From assembly GCA_017307955.1 (NCBI GenBank), contig JAFKFV010000007.1, positions 1-64,000 of the forward strand: 64,000 nucleotides of DNA, given 5' to 3'. A model generated the notes under the pieces. It was not told the origin of the DNA. It searched no databases and saw only the letters and a list, made by a program, of their open reading frames with translations. The translations under genes and the position numbers were made by a program. Positions 1 through 8,747 of this stretch are shown here, piece after piece. The first letter of the stretch is position 1; each line of letters starts with the position of its first letter. This DNA is from Allobosea sp. GTDB taxonomy: Bacteria; Pseudomonadota; Alphaproteobacteria; Rhizobiales; Kaistiaceae.

Positions 1-309
1 ACGTGAACCCGCCACCAGGACTGACGCGCCGTGTTCTCGAAATGTCTCAAATTCATCGGAGATCCTCCATGCTTCGAAGGAAACCGACATGCCTCGATTT
101 TGCACCCCACCAATACTGTGCAGAGACCGGACGGATACCCACGACCGAACGAGGGCAGGATAAAAGGGCGCACATTGTGCTTGGGTCGGTTGTTTGTTTT
201 TGCAGGGATTTTTGGCGCGCTCCGCACCTTGCAGCCCTTGGCGACAATGTGCGCCGCACGCGCAAGCCTCTGCAATTTCAGGGTCTTTCGCACCTTGTAG
301 GGCCGCGCC
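1..309. other. No supported gene; region upstream of relaxase gene
   Basis: I see no convincing coding sequence here. Two imperfect direct copies of a 12-mer of the form CGCACCTTGYAG lie at 223-234 and 289-300. Because the region sits directly ahead of a relaxase gene it could hold the transfer origin, but no known nic consensus was recognised. Confidence 0.4.
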
Positions 310-2046
310 ATGGCCGATGAGCACGAGTTTCGGGTTCGTCCGGGCCGCGTCCGCTCGTCCGGCGCCCAGCGCGCCAGGCCCTTCATCGCGCAGGCACTGG
401 CGGCGGCGAAGAAGGCCGGTGGCGTGTCGCGTTCAGGCCGCATCATCGCAGGCAACCGCTCCCGCTTCGGGCAGGGCCAGCGCGCCAGCATCCAGGCGAA
501 CCGCCTGATCACGTCGCGCTCGCGTGGCGCTGTCATCAAGGCCCGCGTCGTCCGCCATTCCGCGCGCACCGCGTCGCTCAGTACCCATCTCACCTATCTG
601 CGCCGCGAAGGCGTCACCCGGGATGGGGAGAAGGCCCGCCTGTTCGGGCCGGAGACGGAGACTGCCGATGCCGGTGCCTTCGCCGGACGGTGTGAAGAGG
701 ATCGGCATCATTTCCGCTTCATCATCTCGCCCGACGATGCGCTGGAGATGGCCGACCTCAAAGCCTTCACCCGCGATCTTGTCGGCCAGATGCAAAAGGA
801 CCTCGGCACCAGGCTCGACTGGGTCGCCGTCGATCATTGGAATACCGAGCATCCGCATATTCATCTGATTGTTCGCGGCGTGCGGGACGACGGCCAGGAC
901 CTCGTCATCGCCCGCGACTACATCAAGGAGGGCATGCGCGACCGGGCCCGTGATCTCATCACGCAGGAACTGGGGCCGCGCACCGACCTCGACATCCGCC
1001 GCACCATCGAACGTCAAATCGACGCCGAACGCTGGACCCAGCTCGACCGCCAACTCCTGCGCGACGTCCGCGACACCGGCGTGATCGATCTCGCCCCGCG
1101 TGTCGATCGGCAGCCCGACGAATTCCATTCCCTGAAGGTAGGCCGTTTGCGGAAGTTGGAAACGCTTGGTCTTGCCGATCCGATCGGCCCTGGCCAATGG
1201 GTGATCGACGACAAGGCTGAGGCGGTCCTGCGCGCGTTGGGCGAGCGTGGTGACATCATCAAACGGATGCACCGGGCGCTGACCGAACACGGCATCGAGC
1301 GCGGCTCGGCAAGCTATGTACTTGCTGGCGAACAGCTCGATACCCCGATCATCGGCCGGCTGGTGACACGCGGGCTGGACGACGAGCTGAGCGGCACCGC
1401 CTATGCCGTGGTCGATGGCGTCGATGGCCGCACACATCACATCCGGCTGCCCGACCTCGATGCCGCCGGTGACAGCGCGCCCGGTTCGATCGTCGAGTTG
1501 CGCAAGTTCGAAGACGCCAAGGGCCAGCGCCGTGTCGCCCTCGCCATTCGCTCCGATCTCGGTCTTGACGCCCAGGTCAGCGCGTCCGGGGCAACCTGGC
1601 TCGATCGCCAGACCATCGCTCGCGAGCCGCTCGCCCTCTGCGACGGCGGCTTCGGCGCCGAGGTCAGTCGGGCGATGTCGGCCCGCGCCGAGCATCTGGT
1701 CGAGCAAGGTCTCGCCGAACGGCAAGGGCAGCGCGTCAGCTTCGCCAGCAACTTGATCGGCACGTTGCGTCGCCGCGAACTGGATGCCGTCGGTGAGACG
1801 CTCGCCGCCGAGACTGGCCAGCCGTTCAACCGCGCCTGCAGTGGCGACTATGTCGCCGGCACCTATCGCCAGCGCCTAACGCTCGCCTCTGGTCGCTTCG
1901 CCATGCTGGACGACGGCATGGGCTTCCAGCTCGTGCCGTGGACGCCCTCGCTGGAAAAACAGCTCGGCCGCCACGTGTCGGGCGTCGCCCGCAATGACGG
2001 CGGCATCGACTGGAGTTTTGGCCGCAAGCGCGGCCTCGGCCTCTAA
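310..2046 (+). CDS. Conjugative relaxase, MobP/VirD2-like (TraI/RlxS, DUF3363 type)
   Basis: A 578-residue protein expected to nick the transfer origin of an integrative or conjugative element and stay covalently bound to the DNA end. The N-terminal nuclease region shows a tyrosine motif (HLTYLRREG, Tyr96) and the metal-binding histidine triad HPHIH (His181, 183, 185). A long C-terminal region of the DUF3363 kind follows. The first 70 residues are basic. Length is normal for the family, so the gene looks intact. The coupling-protein gene follows 28 bp downstream on the same strand, as in alphaproteobacterial ICEs. The start at 310 has only a weak ribosome site (GTAGGG), so an internal start is possible. 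Confidence 0.9.
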   Translation: MADEHEFRVRPGRVRSSGAQRARPFIAQALAAAKKAGGVSRSGRIIAGNRSRFGQGQRASIQANRLITSRSRGAVIKARVVRHSARTASLSTHLTYLRREGVTRDGEKARLFGPETETADAGAFAGRCEEDRHHFRFIISPDDALEMADLKAFTRDLVGQMQKDLGTRLDWVAVDHWNTEHPHIHLIVRGVRDDGQDLVIARDYIKEGMRDRARDLITQELGPRTDLDIRRTIERQIDAERWTQLDRQLLRDVRDTGVIDLAPRVDRQPDEFHSLKVGRLRKLETLGLADPIGPGQWVIDDKAEAVLRALGERGDIIKRMHRALTEHGIERGSASYVLAGEQLDTPIIGRLVTRGLDDELSGTAYAVVDGVDGRTHHIRLPDLDAAGDSAPGSIVELRKFEDAKGQRRVALAIRSDLGLDAQVSASGATWLDRQTIAREPLALCDGGFGAEVSRAMSARAEHLVEQGLAERQGQRVSFASNLIGTLRRRELDAVGETLAAETGQPFNRACSGDYVAGTYRQRLTLASGRFAMLDDGMGFQLVPWTPSLEKQLGRHVSGVARNDGGIDWSFGRKRGLGL

Positions 2047-2074
2047 CCCTCCTTCCCATGAAAGGACAGCCGCC

Positions 2075-4075
2075 ATGACCGGCACCAAGATCCTGTGGGG
2101 TCAGATCCTCACGGTCTTTCTGATCGTCCTCGCCACCCTTTGGGGCGCCACCGAATATGTCGCGTGGTCGCTCGGGTTTCAGGCGCAGCTTGGGCCGCCC
2201 TGGTTCACCGTGCTGGACTTTCCCTTTTACGTGCCGCCGTCCTTCTTTTGGTGGTGGTATGCCTATGATGCCTACGCGCCCGGCACCTTCACCGAAGGCG
2301 CGTTCATCGCTGCGTCAGGCGGCTTCATCGCCGTCGCGGTCGCGATCGGCATGTCGGTCTGGCGTGCACGCGAAGCGAAAAAGGTAGAAACCTACGGCTC
2401 GGCGCGCTGGGCAGGGACGGAAGAAGTCAAATCCGCCGGCCTGCTTGGCTCCGATGGCGTGGTGCTCGGACGCTACGACCGCGACTATCTTCGTCACGAT
2501 GGGCCGGAGCATGTGCTCTGCTTCGCGCCGACCCGGTCCGGCAAGGGTGTCGGCCTCGTCGTGCCGTCGCTCCTGACTTGGCCAGGCTCTGCCATCGTCC
2601 ATGACATCAAGGGCGAGAACTGGCAACTGACCGCCGGCTTCCGCGCCCGGCACGGCCGCGTGCTGTTGTTCGATCCGACCAATGCGAAGTCCTCGGCCTA
2701 CAACCCGCTGCTCGAGGTCCGCCGAGGCGAATGGGAGGTCCGTGACGTCCAGAACATTGCCGATATTCTGGTCGACCCCGAAGGCTCGCTGGAAAAGCGG
2801 AACCACTGGGAAAAGACTAGCCACGCGCTGCTGGTCGGGGCGATCTTGCATGTCCTGTACGCTGAGGCAGACAAGACGCTCGCCGGGGTCGCCGCCTTCC
2901 TCTCCGACCCTAAGCGGCCGATCGAGTCAACGCTCGCCGCGATGATGACCACCGCACATCGCGGTGATGCCGGCCCGCATTCCGTCATCGCCAGCGCCGC
3001 GCGCGAACTGCTGAACAAATCCGACAATGAGCGATCGGGCGTTCTGTCGACAGCCATGTCGTTCCTCGGCCTCTATCGCGATCCGGTCGTCGCAGAAGTG
3101 ACGCGACGTTGTGATTGGCGTATCGACGATATTGTCGGTGGGAAACGGCCAACCACGCTGTACCTCGTCGTGCCGCCCTCCGACATCGTCAGGACCAAGC
3201 CGCTGATCCGCCTGATCCTCAACCAGATCGGGCGACGACTTACCGAGGATCTCAATGCGAAGACGGACCGTCATCGCTTGCTGCTGATGCTCGACGAGTT
3301 TCCGGCGCTCGGCCGGCTCGACTTCTTCGAGAGCGCTTTAGCTTTTATGGCGGGTTATGGCCTGAAGGCCTTCCTGATCGCGCAGTCGCTGAACCAGATC
3401 GAGAAGGCTTACGGCCCGAACAACTCCATCCTCGACAACTGTCATGTCCGCGTCAGCTTCGCGACCAATGACGAGCGAACGGCCAAACGCGTGTCCGATG
3501 CGCTCGGCACCGCCACCGAGATGAAGGCGATGAAGAACTATGCCGGCCATCGGTTGTCGCCTTGGCTCGGTCACCTGATGGTGTCGCGCTCGGAGACGGC
3601 CAGGCCGCTGCTCACCCCTGGCGAGGTGATGCAGCTGCCGCCCGCCGACGAGATTGTCATGGTCGCCGGCACCCCGCCGATCCGGGCGAAGAAGGCGCGC
3701 TATTACGAGGATATCAGGTTCAACGAACGCATCCTGCCGCCCCCGGCGCTGACCGAACTGAGGGAGGCGCGGGCCGACGACTGGACGAGCCGCCCATTGC
3801 CAGCGAAGTCGGAACGTGCGGCCCCTGCGACCCCGACCATGTTTCCGGTCTCCGAAGACGAGGACACGACAGACTCCGAGCGGCGGCGTCAGCCCGAGCT
3901 GAGCCAGGCGAAACCGATCGAGACGCAGCTGCCAATCGAGAACGAGTTTGAGATCGACGCGGACCGTGACGACGAGATGGAAACTGCCGCCACCCGAAAC
4001 CGCCGCATGACCGGGATCATGCAGGGCGTGGCTCGCCAGGTCTCGCTCGACCAGAATGATGGAATGGAGCTCTGA
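2075..4075 (+). CDS. traG: Conjugal transfer coupling protein TraG (VirD4 family)
   Basis: A 666-residue type IV coupling protein that brings the relaxosome to the secretion channel at the inner membrane. The N-terminus has two hydrophobic segments (about residues 8-28 and 70-95). The ATPase part has a Walker A motif (PTRSGKGVG) and a Walker B (LLLMLDEFPALG). The tail is acidic and low complexity. I chose ATG at 2075, which gives the usual MTGTKILWGQ start; an in-frame ATG at 1994 would overlap the relaxase gene heavily. The stop codon overlaps the next start (TGATG), so the genes are translationally coupled. The trb genes that normally follow are absent. Confidence 0.93.
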   Translation: MTGTKILWGQILTVFLIVLATLWGATEYVAWSLGFQAQLGPPWFTVLDFPFYVPPSFFWWWYAYDAYAPGTFTEGAFIAASGGFIAVAVAIGMSVWRAREAKKVETYGSARWAGTEEVKSAGLLGSDGVVLGRYDRDYLRHDGPEHVLCFAPTRSGKGVGLVVPSLLTWPGSAIVHDIKGENWQLTAGFRARHGRVLLFDPTNAKSSAYNPLLEVRRGEWEVRDVQNIADILVDPEGSLEKRNHWEKTSHALLVGAILHVLYAEADKTLAGVAAFLSDPKRPIESTLAAMMTTAHRGDAGPHSVIASAARELLNKSDNERSGVLSTAMSFLGLYRDPVVAEVTRRCDWRIDDIVGGKRPTTLYLVVPPSDIVRTKPLIRLILNQIGRRLTEDLNAKTDRHRLLLMLDEFPALGRLDFFESALAFMAGYGLKAFLIAQSLNQIEKAYGPNNSILDNCHVRVSFATNDERTAKRVSDALGTATEMKAMKNYAGHRLSPWLGHLMVSRSETARPLLTPGEVMQLPPADEIVMVAGTPPIRAKKARYYEDIRFNERILPPPALTELREARADDWTSRPLPAKSERAAPATPTMFPVSEDEDTTDSERRRQPELSQAKPIETQLPIENEFEIDADRDDEMETAATRNRRMTGIMQGVARQVSLDQNDGMEL

Positions 4076-4527
4076 TGGTTATGCCCGATGCCAAGAGCGC
4101 CCGGCGCATCCGGAAAGCCCAGATCTCGGTCTATCTCGATCCTGCCGTGATGAAGAGCCTGGCCGATTATGCCGCCCGCCGCGAGCAGCCGCAGTCAATG
4201 ATTGCCGAGGCCGCTATCGCATCCTTCCTATCGCCGGATGCCGACGAGCGGCGCGAGGCCGTCTTCACCAAGCGCCTTGATCAAATCGATCGTCGGATGA
4301 CGCGGCTGGAGCGCGATGTCGGCATCGCCGTTGAGAGCCTCGCCGTGTTCATCAAGTTCTGGCTCGCCACGACGCCGGCTCTGCCCGAACCCGCCGCGCA
4401 GGCGGCCCGCGCTAAGGCTGGCGAGCGCTATGATGCCTTCGTCACTGCGCTCGGCAGGCGGTTGGCGAAGGGGCCAAAGCTCCGGCAGGAGATCTCGGAA
4501 GATCTTGGTCCGCCGTCTGTTGACTAG
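4075..4527 (+). CDS. Ribbon-helix-helix (CopG-like) protein of the transfer operon
   Basis: A 150-residue protein with an N-terminal ribbon-helix-helix signature. The strand segment AQISVYLDPAVMKSLADYA is followed by a second helix around residues 41-55, then a coiled-coil-like middle (KRLDQIDRRMTRLERDV). Proteins of this kind sit between traG and trbB in many alphaproteobacterial ICE/plasmid transfer regions and probably act as a DNA-binding accessory or repressor. Its start overlaps the traG stop. It is the last intact transfer gene: 25 bp after its stop the sequence turns into an IS3-family remnant, so trbB-trbI have been lost or moved. Confidence 0.8.
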   Translation: MVMPDAKSARRIRKAQISVYLDPAVMKSLADYAARREQPQSMIAEAAIASFLSPDADERREAVFTKRLDQIDRRMTRLERDVGIAVESLAVFIKFWLATTPALPEPAAQAARAKAGERYDAFVTALGRRLAKGPKLRQEISEDLGPPSVD

Positions 4528-4551
4528 CCAACAGGACAGGTCAATGCATCT

Positions 4552-4850
4552 CATTTCCCCCGCGCTTCGGCTATCGGCGTATCCACCTCATGCTGAGGCG
4601 CTAGGTATGGTCATGAAGCAGAGGATGCTGTGCCAGCTGCATCGGGAAGAGAGCTTCAGGTTTGTCGGCCCGGAAGCCGCGAGGGAGCGCTCGGCACGAA
4701 ACGCCCCATACTAGTGCCGAATTGGACCATCATCCGCTGGTGCCTTGATTTCGTGTCGGATGTTTTCACGAACGGTCAGCGCTTCCGAGTGCTGGCTGTC
4801 GTGGACGACTTCAGCCGAGAACGCTTGGCTCTGTCGTCGACACCCGTCAA
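4552..4850 (+). mobile_element. IS3-family transposase (orfB) remnant, copy 1
   Basis: Translation of the plus strand gives pieces of an IS3-family OrfB integrase in shifting frames: FGYRRIHLMLRR, then QLHREESFR, then SLDFVSD-like WCLDFVSDVFTNGQRFRVL and VVDDFSRE. The last piece carries the second acidic residue region of the DDE core. A stop follows LMLRR and at least one frameshift occurs near 4685, so it is inactive. The nucleotide sequence from about 4560 to 4790 is closely similar to the reverse complement of about 7975-8195. The 5' part of the element (orfA) is missing here. It interrupts the conjugation operon. Confidence 0.85.
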
Positions 4851-4968
4851 GTCGCCTCGTACTAATTGCAAGTCCGTACAAAGATCGGGTTCACTCACCG
4901 GTGCGGGAGTTCCAAATTGTACTTAGGATCAGTGCCCGGAAGCGAAATCGGCACGCCGGTTGGGCAGA

Positions 4969-5466
4969 TCAAGGGCTAGACCTTAGTGCGACGCCGATCA
5001 TCTGCGCGATCCAGGCACTCGGCGACAGCCCTTTGGACTTCGCACGTGCGTTGATCGCATCAACCACGACTGGGTCGAAGGGAACATTCAATATGATTGC
5101 ATCAGTATTTTGGAACGAATAGACAATCCGAGTAACTCGATCAGAAAAACTCTGCAGCAGAGCCGTCTTTTCAACATCATCTATTATATTCTCTTGGGCA
5201 ACTATCGGACAATAGGCCCCGATCAACCCGTCAATGACTGCGCCATTGGAGAAATATTGGCTGCGCAGTTTGTCAATGGCAGCATCTAGCTGATCAGGAT
5301 CGTCAAGAGCATTGCTTACGGGAAGCAATGCGTCGAGGTAGAATATGTCCAAATGCGCGTAATCCGCAGTCCGGCGCGGACAAGTGAAGGCCGCCGCGGA
5401 AGCGACCGTTATGGCTGTAAACGATGACAAGGACGTCATCAAAACGATCGCTAATATCCTTCGCAT
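4969..5466 (-). CDS. Hypothetical secreted protein
   Basis: A 165-residue protein that begins with a clear signal peptide (MRRILAIVLMTSLSS followed by a small-residue AxA-type cleavage region near residues 22-26). The mature part contains two cysteines (in FTCPRR and GAYCPIV) that could form a disulfide, and is otherwise helical. I do not recognise a family. The C-terminal half (DPVVVDAINARAKSKGLSPS) resembles the arc of small helical domains in other hypothetical secreted proteins, but no function can be claimed. It lies between the two inverted IS3 remnants, downstream of the histidine kinase gene on the same strand, and may be accessory cargo. Confidence 0.6.
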   Translation of the reverse strand: MRRILAIVLMTSLSSFTAITVASAAAFTCPRRTADYAHLDIFYLDALLPVSNALDDPDQLDAAIDKLRSQYFSNGAVIDGLIGAYCPIVAQENIIDDVEKTALLQSFSDRVTRIVYSFQNTDAIILNVPFDPVVVDAINARAKSKGLSPSAWIAQMIGVALRSSP

Positions 5467-5609
5467 ATCAACCCCATGACAAGAGACCTGCCAGCCCGCC
5501 TCGTGAATAACGACGCCCCGTGTGACGGGGTCCTGCAGCAGTAAACCCCGCCGGCGCTATACCGCGGACACCGGTTTCTAGACGCACAATGAACTGGCCA
5601 TCGCGGCAA

Positions 5610-6551
5610 CTAGACCCTGTGCTCGGCATGAATACTTGCAGCCGGCTCGACGCTTCCGGAGCCTGACAGGAGCGACGGCAGGTATATGCGAATGACAGTA
5701 CCCTTATCAATCGTGCTCTCGATCTCGACGTGGCCGTCGCTCTCTTCAACAAAGCGCCGCACCATGGGAAGGCCGAGCCCCCTCCCCCGACCGCGCCTCT
5801 TGGTCGTAACAAAGGGCTCAAAAGCTCGTTTCAGCGTCTCCGAGGACATTCCGCTCCCGTTATCCGAGACCATCAGACAGACATGGTTACCTGGAACGAG
5901 TCGGTGACGTGGAACGGCCAATGCCGCGTTGGACGTTTCAATCGCAACCACGCCCAGCCTTCCCGACACTGCATCTCGTGAGTTGGTGAAGAGATTCAGC
6001 AGAGCATTCTCCAACTCATTCGCGTCGCACCATACAGGTGGCAGGCGCTCATCGAGATGCAACCGGCATATCGCCATATTGCCCAGCGTACGGCGCAAGA
6101 GCGGAGCCATGTCGTCGATAATCTGATTGATGTCCACGGAGGATCGTACTGGCCGACGGGGAGCCGAAAAATCCATAAGCCTGCTGGCGAGGAGGCTGGA
6201 ACGTTCGCAGGTGCGGTGCACGTCCTCAAAAAGCGTCTCGAGGTCCGTATACTGTCCGCGTTGGATTCGCTTGTATATCAGTTCCACGGCTGCAACTACG
6301 CATCCCAACATGTTATTGAAATCATGCGTCGCGCCGGATATGGCCTGTTCGAGCGCATCAGTTCGCCTTAGCTCGTGGATACAGGCCAGGCAGGCTTCGC
6401 CATCGTCGGAAACTTGGTGTGATAAAGACGGTCTGGTCGACGAACGATCGTCTCGCCGATCCTCCCGTCTGCCTTCGCGTTCGTCTGACCTTTCTGACTT
6501 GGTGGACCCACTACATCCAAAAAAATCGAGCGGCTCTGAAAATTCGGACAT
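5610..6551 (-). CDS. Soluble orphan sensor histidine kinase
   Basis: A 313-residue HisKA/HATPase protein. The H-box is ATHDFNNMLG (phospho-accepting His76), typical of the HPK4 class, followed by an N-box (ENALLNLFTNSRDA), a G1 box (DNGSGM) and a G2 box (GRGRGLGLPMV). There are no membrane segments and no recognisable sensor domain; the first 60 residues are charged and low complexity. I chose ATG 6551 because GGAGG lies nine bases upstream; an ATG at 6608 lacks this. No response regulator with a receiver domain is nearby; the neighbour is an AraC regulator. The signal is unknown. Confidence 0.85.
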   Translation of the reverse strand: MSEFSEPLDFFGCSGSTKSERSDEREGRREDRRDDRSSTRPSLSHQVSDDGEACLACIHELRRTDALEQAISGATHDFNNMLGCVVAAVELIYKRIQRGQYTDLETLFEDVHRTCERSSLLASRLMDFSAPRRPVRSSVDINQIIDDMAPLLRRTLGNMAICRLHLDERLPPVWCDANELENALLNLFTNSRDAVSGRLGVVAIETSNAALAVPRHRLVPGNHVCLMVSDNGSGMSSETLKRAFEPFVTTKRRGRGRGLGLPMVRRFVEESDGHVEIESTIDKGTVIRIYLPSLLSGSGSVEPAASIHAEHRV

Positions 6552-6646
6552 GACACAATCCTCCGTGCTGAAGTTCTGAAAAGGCTGGGTCCTGCTCCGC
6601 ACTGACATTCACGGCACGGAATTGATCCGCGCCGGCAGTGCAGCGA

Positions 6647-7633
6647 TCATTCCGGCCAGGCAGGGGTCAGAAATGAAGCGTGCCTAGGCGCCGGTCCCTT
6701 GAGGCCCGACTGTTGCAGCGCCTGCAGATCCGTCCGCTCAGCACGCTGGTCCGGGAAATCGGCAGATGCACGGTGTTCCATGGCCACCCGGCGCCAGCGG
6801 TAGGGCGTCTCGCCGACAAATCGCTTGAATACAGTGGTGAAATGCGCCTGCGTTCGAAAGCCGACCGTCAGCGCAACACCAACGATTGTTTCGTGACTGT
6901 CGAGGAGAAGCTCTTGTGCGCGCGCGATCCGCCGCCGGAGCAGGTATTCATGCGGCCGGACGCCGGTTGCGGCCTTGAACTGCGCCGCGAAATGCATACG
7001 CGTCAGACGGGCCTCTGCTGCAAGATCTGACAGACGAATGTCTTCACCAAGGTGTGCGTCGATATGCTCAACGACTCGCTTAAGTCGCCATTTCGGCAAG
7101 GACGAATAGGCGCGCCTGCTACTGGCGGCCTGGACTAGGGTCTCCGAGGAGAACCGACCGATCAGGATAATACCCATGGCGCTCAGATACAGTCGGGCCA
7201 TCATTTCGTGCGAACTCGCGACCTTGAGGAAGGCCTCGGTCAGTCTTTGCAAGTTTGCCTCCGGCGTTGTCCGCAGATCGACGATCAAGCGATGAGCTAG
7301 GGCACCCTTCCCCACGATTGACGGCCAGTACTGCTGAAAGTCTCCGGCCGATAACCCTCGGACATGGGTCGGCGAGTCGGACGGCAGCAGCTCCAGTGTC
7401 TCAGCGACCAGGCGTGACGCACTCCCATGGAGCGCGGCATCACCCCCGTCGATTACGATAAGTATGTTGGTGCCGGGGAGAACAACGCCGAGGACGTGTC
7501 GCGCATATACCTCGCTGCTCTCGCGGAAAGACGGTACCTCGGCCGAGGGGACACTCGAGAACCCGTCGACGATAGTGCCGCTGACATAGAGTTGCTTTAT
7601 CGTTGTACGCGCAGCGATATCTTGTCCCGGCAC
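6647..7633 (-). CDS. AraC-family transcriptional regulator
   Basis: A 328-residue regulator. The C-terminal 100 residues form a typical double helix-turn-helix DNA-binding domain: first helix pair in IRLSDLAAEARLTRMHFAAQ (about residues 199-218) and second in TIVGVALTVGFRTQAHFTTV (about 249-268). The end of the domain shows the family's GETPYRWRR motif. The N-terminal 180 residues are the ligand or partner domain and are not recognised. The start is GTG 7633, supported by GGGAG seven bases upstream. It is transcribed in the same direction as the kinase gene, 95 bp ahead of it. The target genes are unknown. Confidence 0.88.
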   Translation of the reverse strand: MPGQDIAARTTIKQLYVSGTIVDGFSSVPSAEVPSFRESSEVYARHVLGVVLPGTNILIVIDGGDAALHGSASRLVAETLELLPSDSPTHVRGLSAGDFQQYWPSIVGKGALAHRLIVDLRTTPEANLQRLTEAFLKVASSHEMMARLYLSAMGIILIGRFSSETLVQAASSRRAYSSLPKWRLKRVVEHIDAHLGEDIRLSDLAAEARLTRMHFAAQFKAATGVRPHEYLLRRRIARAQELLLDSHETIVGVALTVGFRTQAHFTTVFKRFVGETPYRWRRVAMEHRASADFPDQRAERTDLQALQQSGLKGPAPRHASFLTPAWPE

Positions 7634-7969
7634 GATGATACTCCCAATCCAAATGTAATATTGCCATCACCGACAGACCATCTAACTCAAGCGGTTATCA
7701 TATACACTCAGCGCGATTGCGTTCTCTGCGACGGCTGTACTCGAATCTACTGAAGCGATCGACCGATCCATAGGATCCAGTAGTCTCAGCGACTGGTCCG
7801 TTGATCCATTCGCGTTGTACCTCGGTATCGGCCGTCATGATCGCCGGCTGCGATATCCATGCCGTCAGTTCGAACGGCCGGATCCGTCCGGCGACGGGGA
7901 AGGAATGGGCCGACTGAGTGCCGGCCTTCGGCTCATGCTAAGCGCGAAGGGGAATAGCATCAGGAGCCC
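7634..7969. other. Intergenic region upstream of the araC-like gene
   Basis: No gene is supported in these 336 bases. The part next to 7634 is relatively AT-rich and is the likely promoter region of the AraC-family gene on the minus strand. The distal end abuts the second IS3 remnant. Confidence 0.5.
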
Positions 7970-8632
7970 TGGAGAAAGCGCCGACCGTTCGTGAGGGCAT
8001 CCGACACGAAATCGAGGCTCCAGCGGATGTTGGTCCGATCCGGCACTAGGATGGGATGCCTCGTGTCGAGCGCTCGCTCGCGGCCTCGGCGCCGACGGAC
8101 CTGACGCTCTCCTCCCGATGCAACCGGCGCAGCATCTCCTGGTTCATGACGATACCTCGGCGCCTCAGCATGACGTGGATACGCCGATAGCCGAAGCGGT
8201 GGCGCCACATGGTCTCCCGCAGACTTACAACGTCGGAACGGATGCTTCGGTAGCGCATCTTGGTGGAATCAACGCCCAGCGCCTGACACGCCCGACGCTA
8301 GCTCACCCCGTGCTCGGCACAGGAATGAGCGGCGGCTTTCCGCCGGCCATCGGGCGTCACCATCTTTTTGAACTGCCATCCTTAGTAGGGATGGCATTGT
8401 GCAGCATCTGCTCGGTCAGCAGTCCCTTCAGCCGCGCGTGCTCCTCTTCCAGCGCCTTCAGCCGCCGGGCCGCATCCGACACATGCATCGCGCCCTACTT
8501 GGCCTTGAACTTGTAGAAGGTCGCCGAGGATATGGCGTGCTTGCGGCAGACGTCCGCCGTCTTAGCGGACGCCTGCTGCTCCTTCAGCATTCCCATGACC
8601 TGTTCCTCTGTGAACCGTGAGGCTCGCATCGT
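7970..8632 (-). mobile_element. IS3-family element remnant, copy 2 (orfA plus truncated orfB)
   Basis: Read on the minus strand, an OrfA starts at ATG 8629 (MRASRFTEEQVMGMLKEQQ), the typical IS3 HTH protein. It has an in-frame TAG at 8495-8497 where the family has a tyrosine codon (FKAKY). OrfB-like pieces follow: WRHRFGYRRIHVMLRRRG, LRRLHREESV, and WSLDFVSDALTNGRRF, with a frameshift between them. Homology stops near 7975, so the DDE C-terminal half is missing. The element is dead. It is inverted relative to the copy at 4552-4850. Confidence 0.87.
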
Positions 8633-8747
8633 CCGTCTCTACGGTCGACAGACTCTACTAAATCTCGATGAGGATCGGGGCCTCAGGTCATAGTTTCAAC
8701 CGGGGCCAGCAGCGCGCAAGAGACGCTTGAAATGCTTGCACAGCTCG

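Noticed and set aside
223..300. Direct repeats CGCACCTTGYAG as transfer origin
   Set aside because: Suggestive only by position; no nic consensus or flanking inverted repeat was seen.
433..1725. 430-codon minus-strand frame opposite the relaxase gene
   Set aside because: No motif or ribosome site, and it lies wholly within the well-supported relaxase gene.
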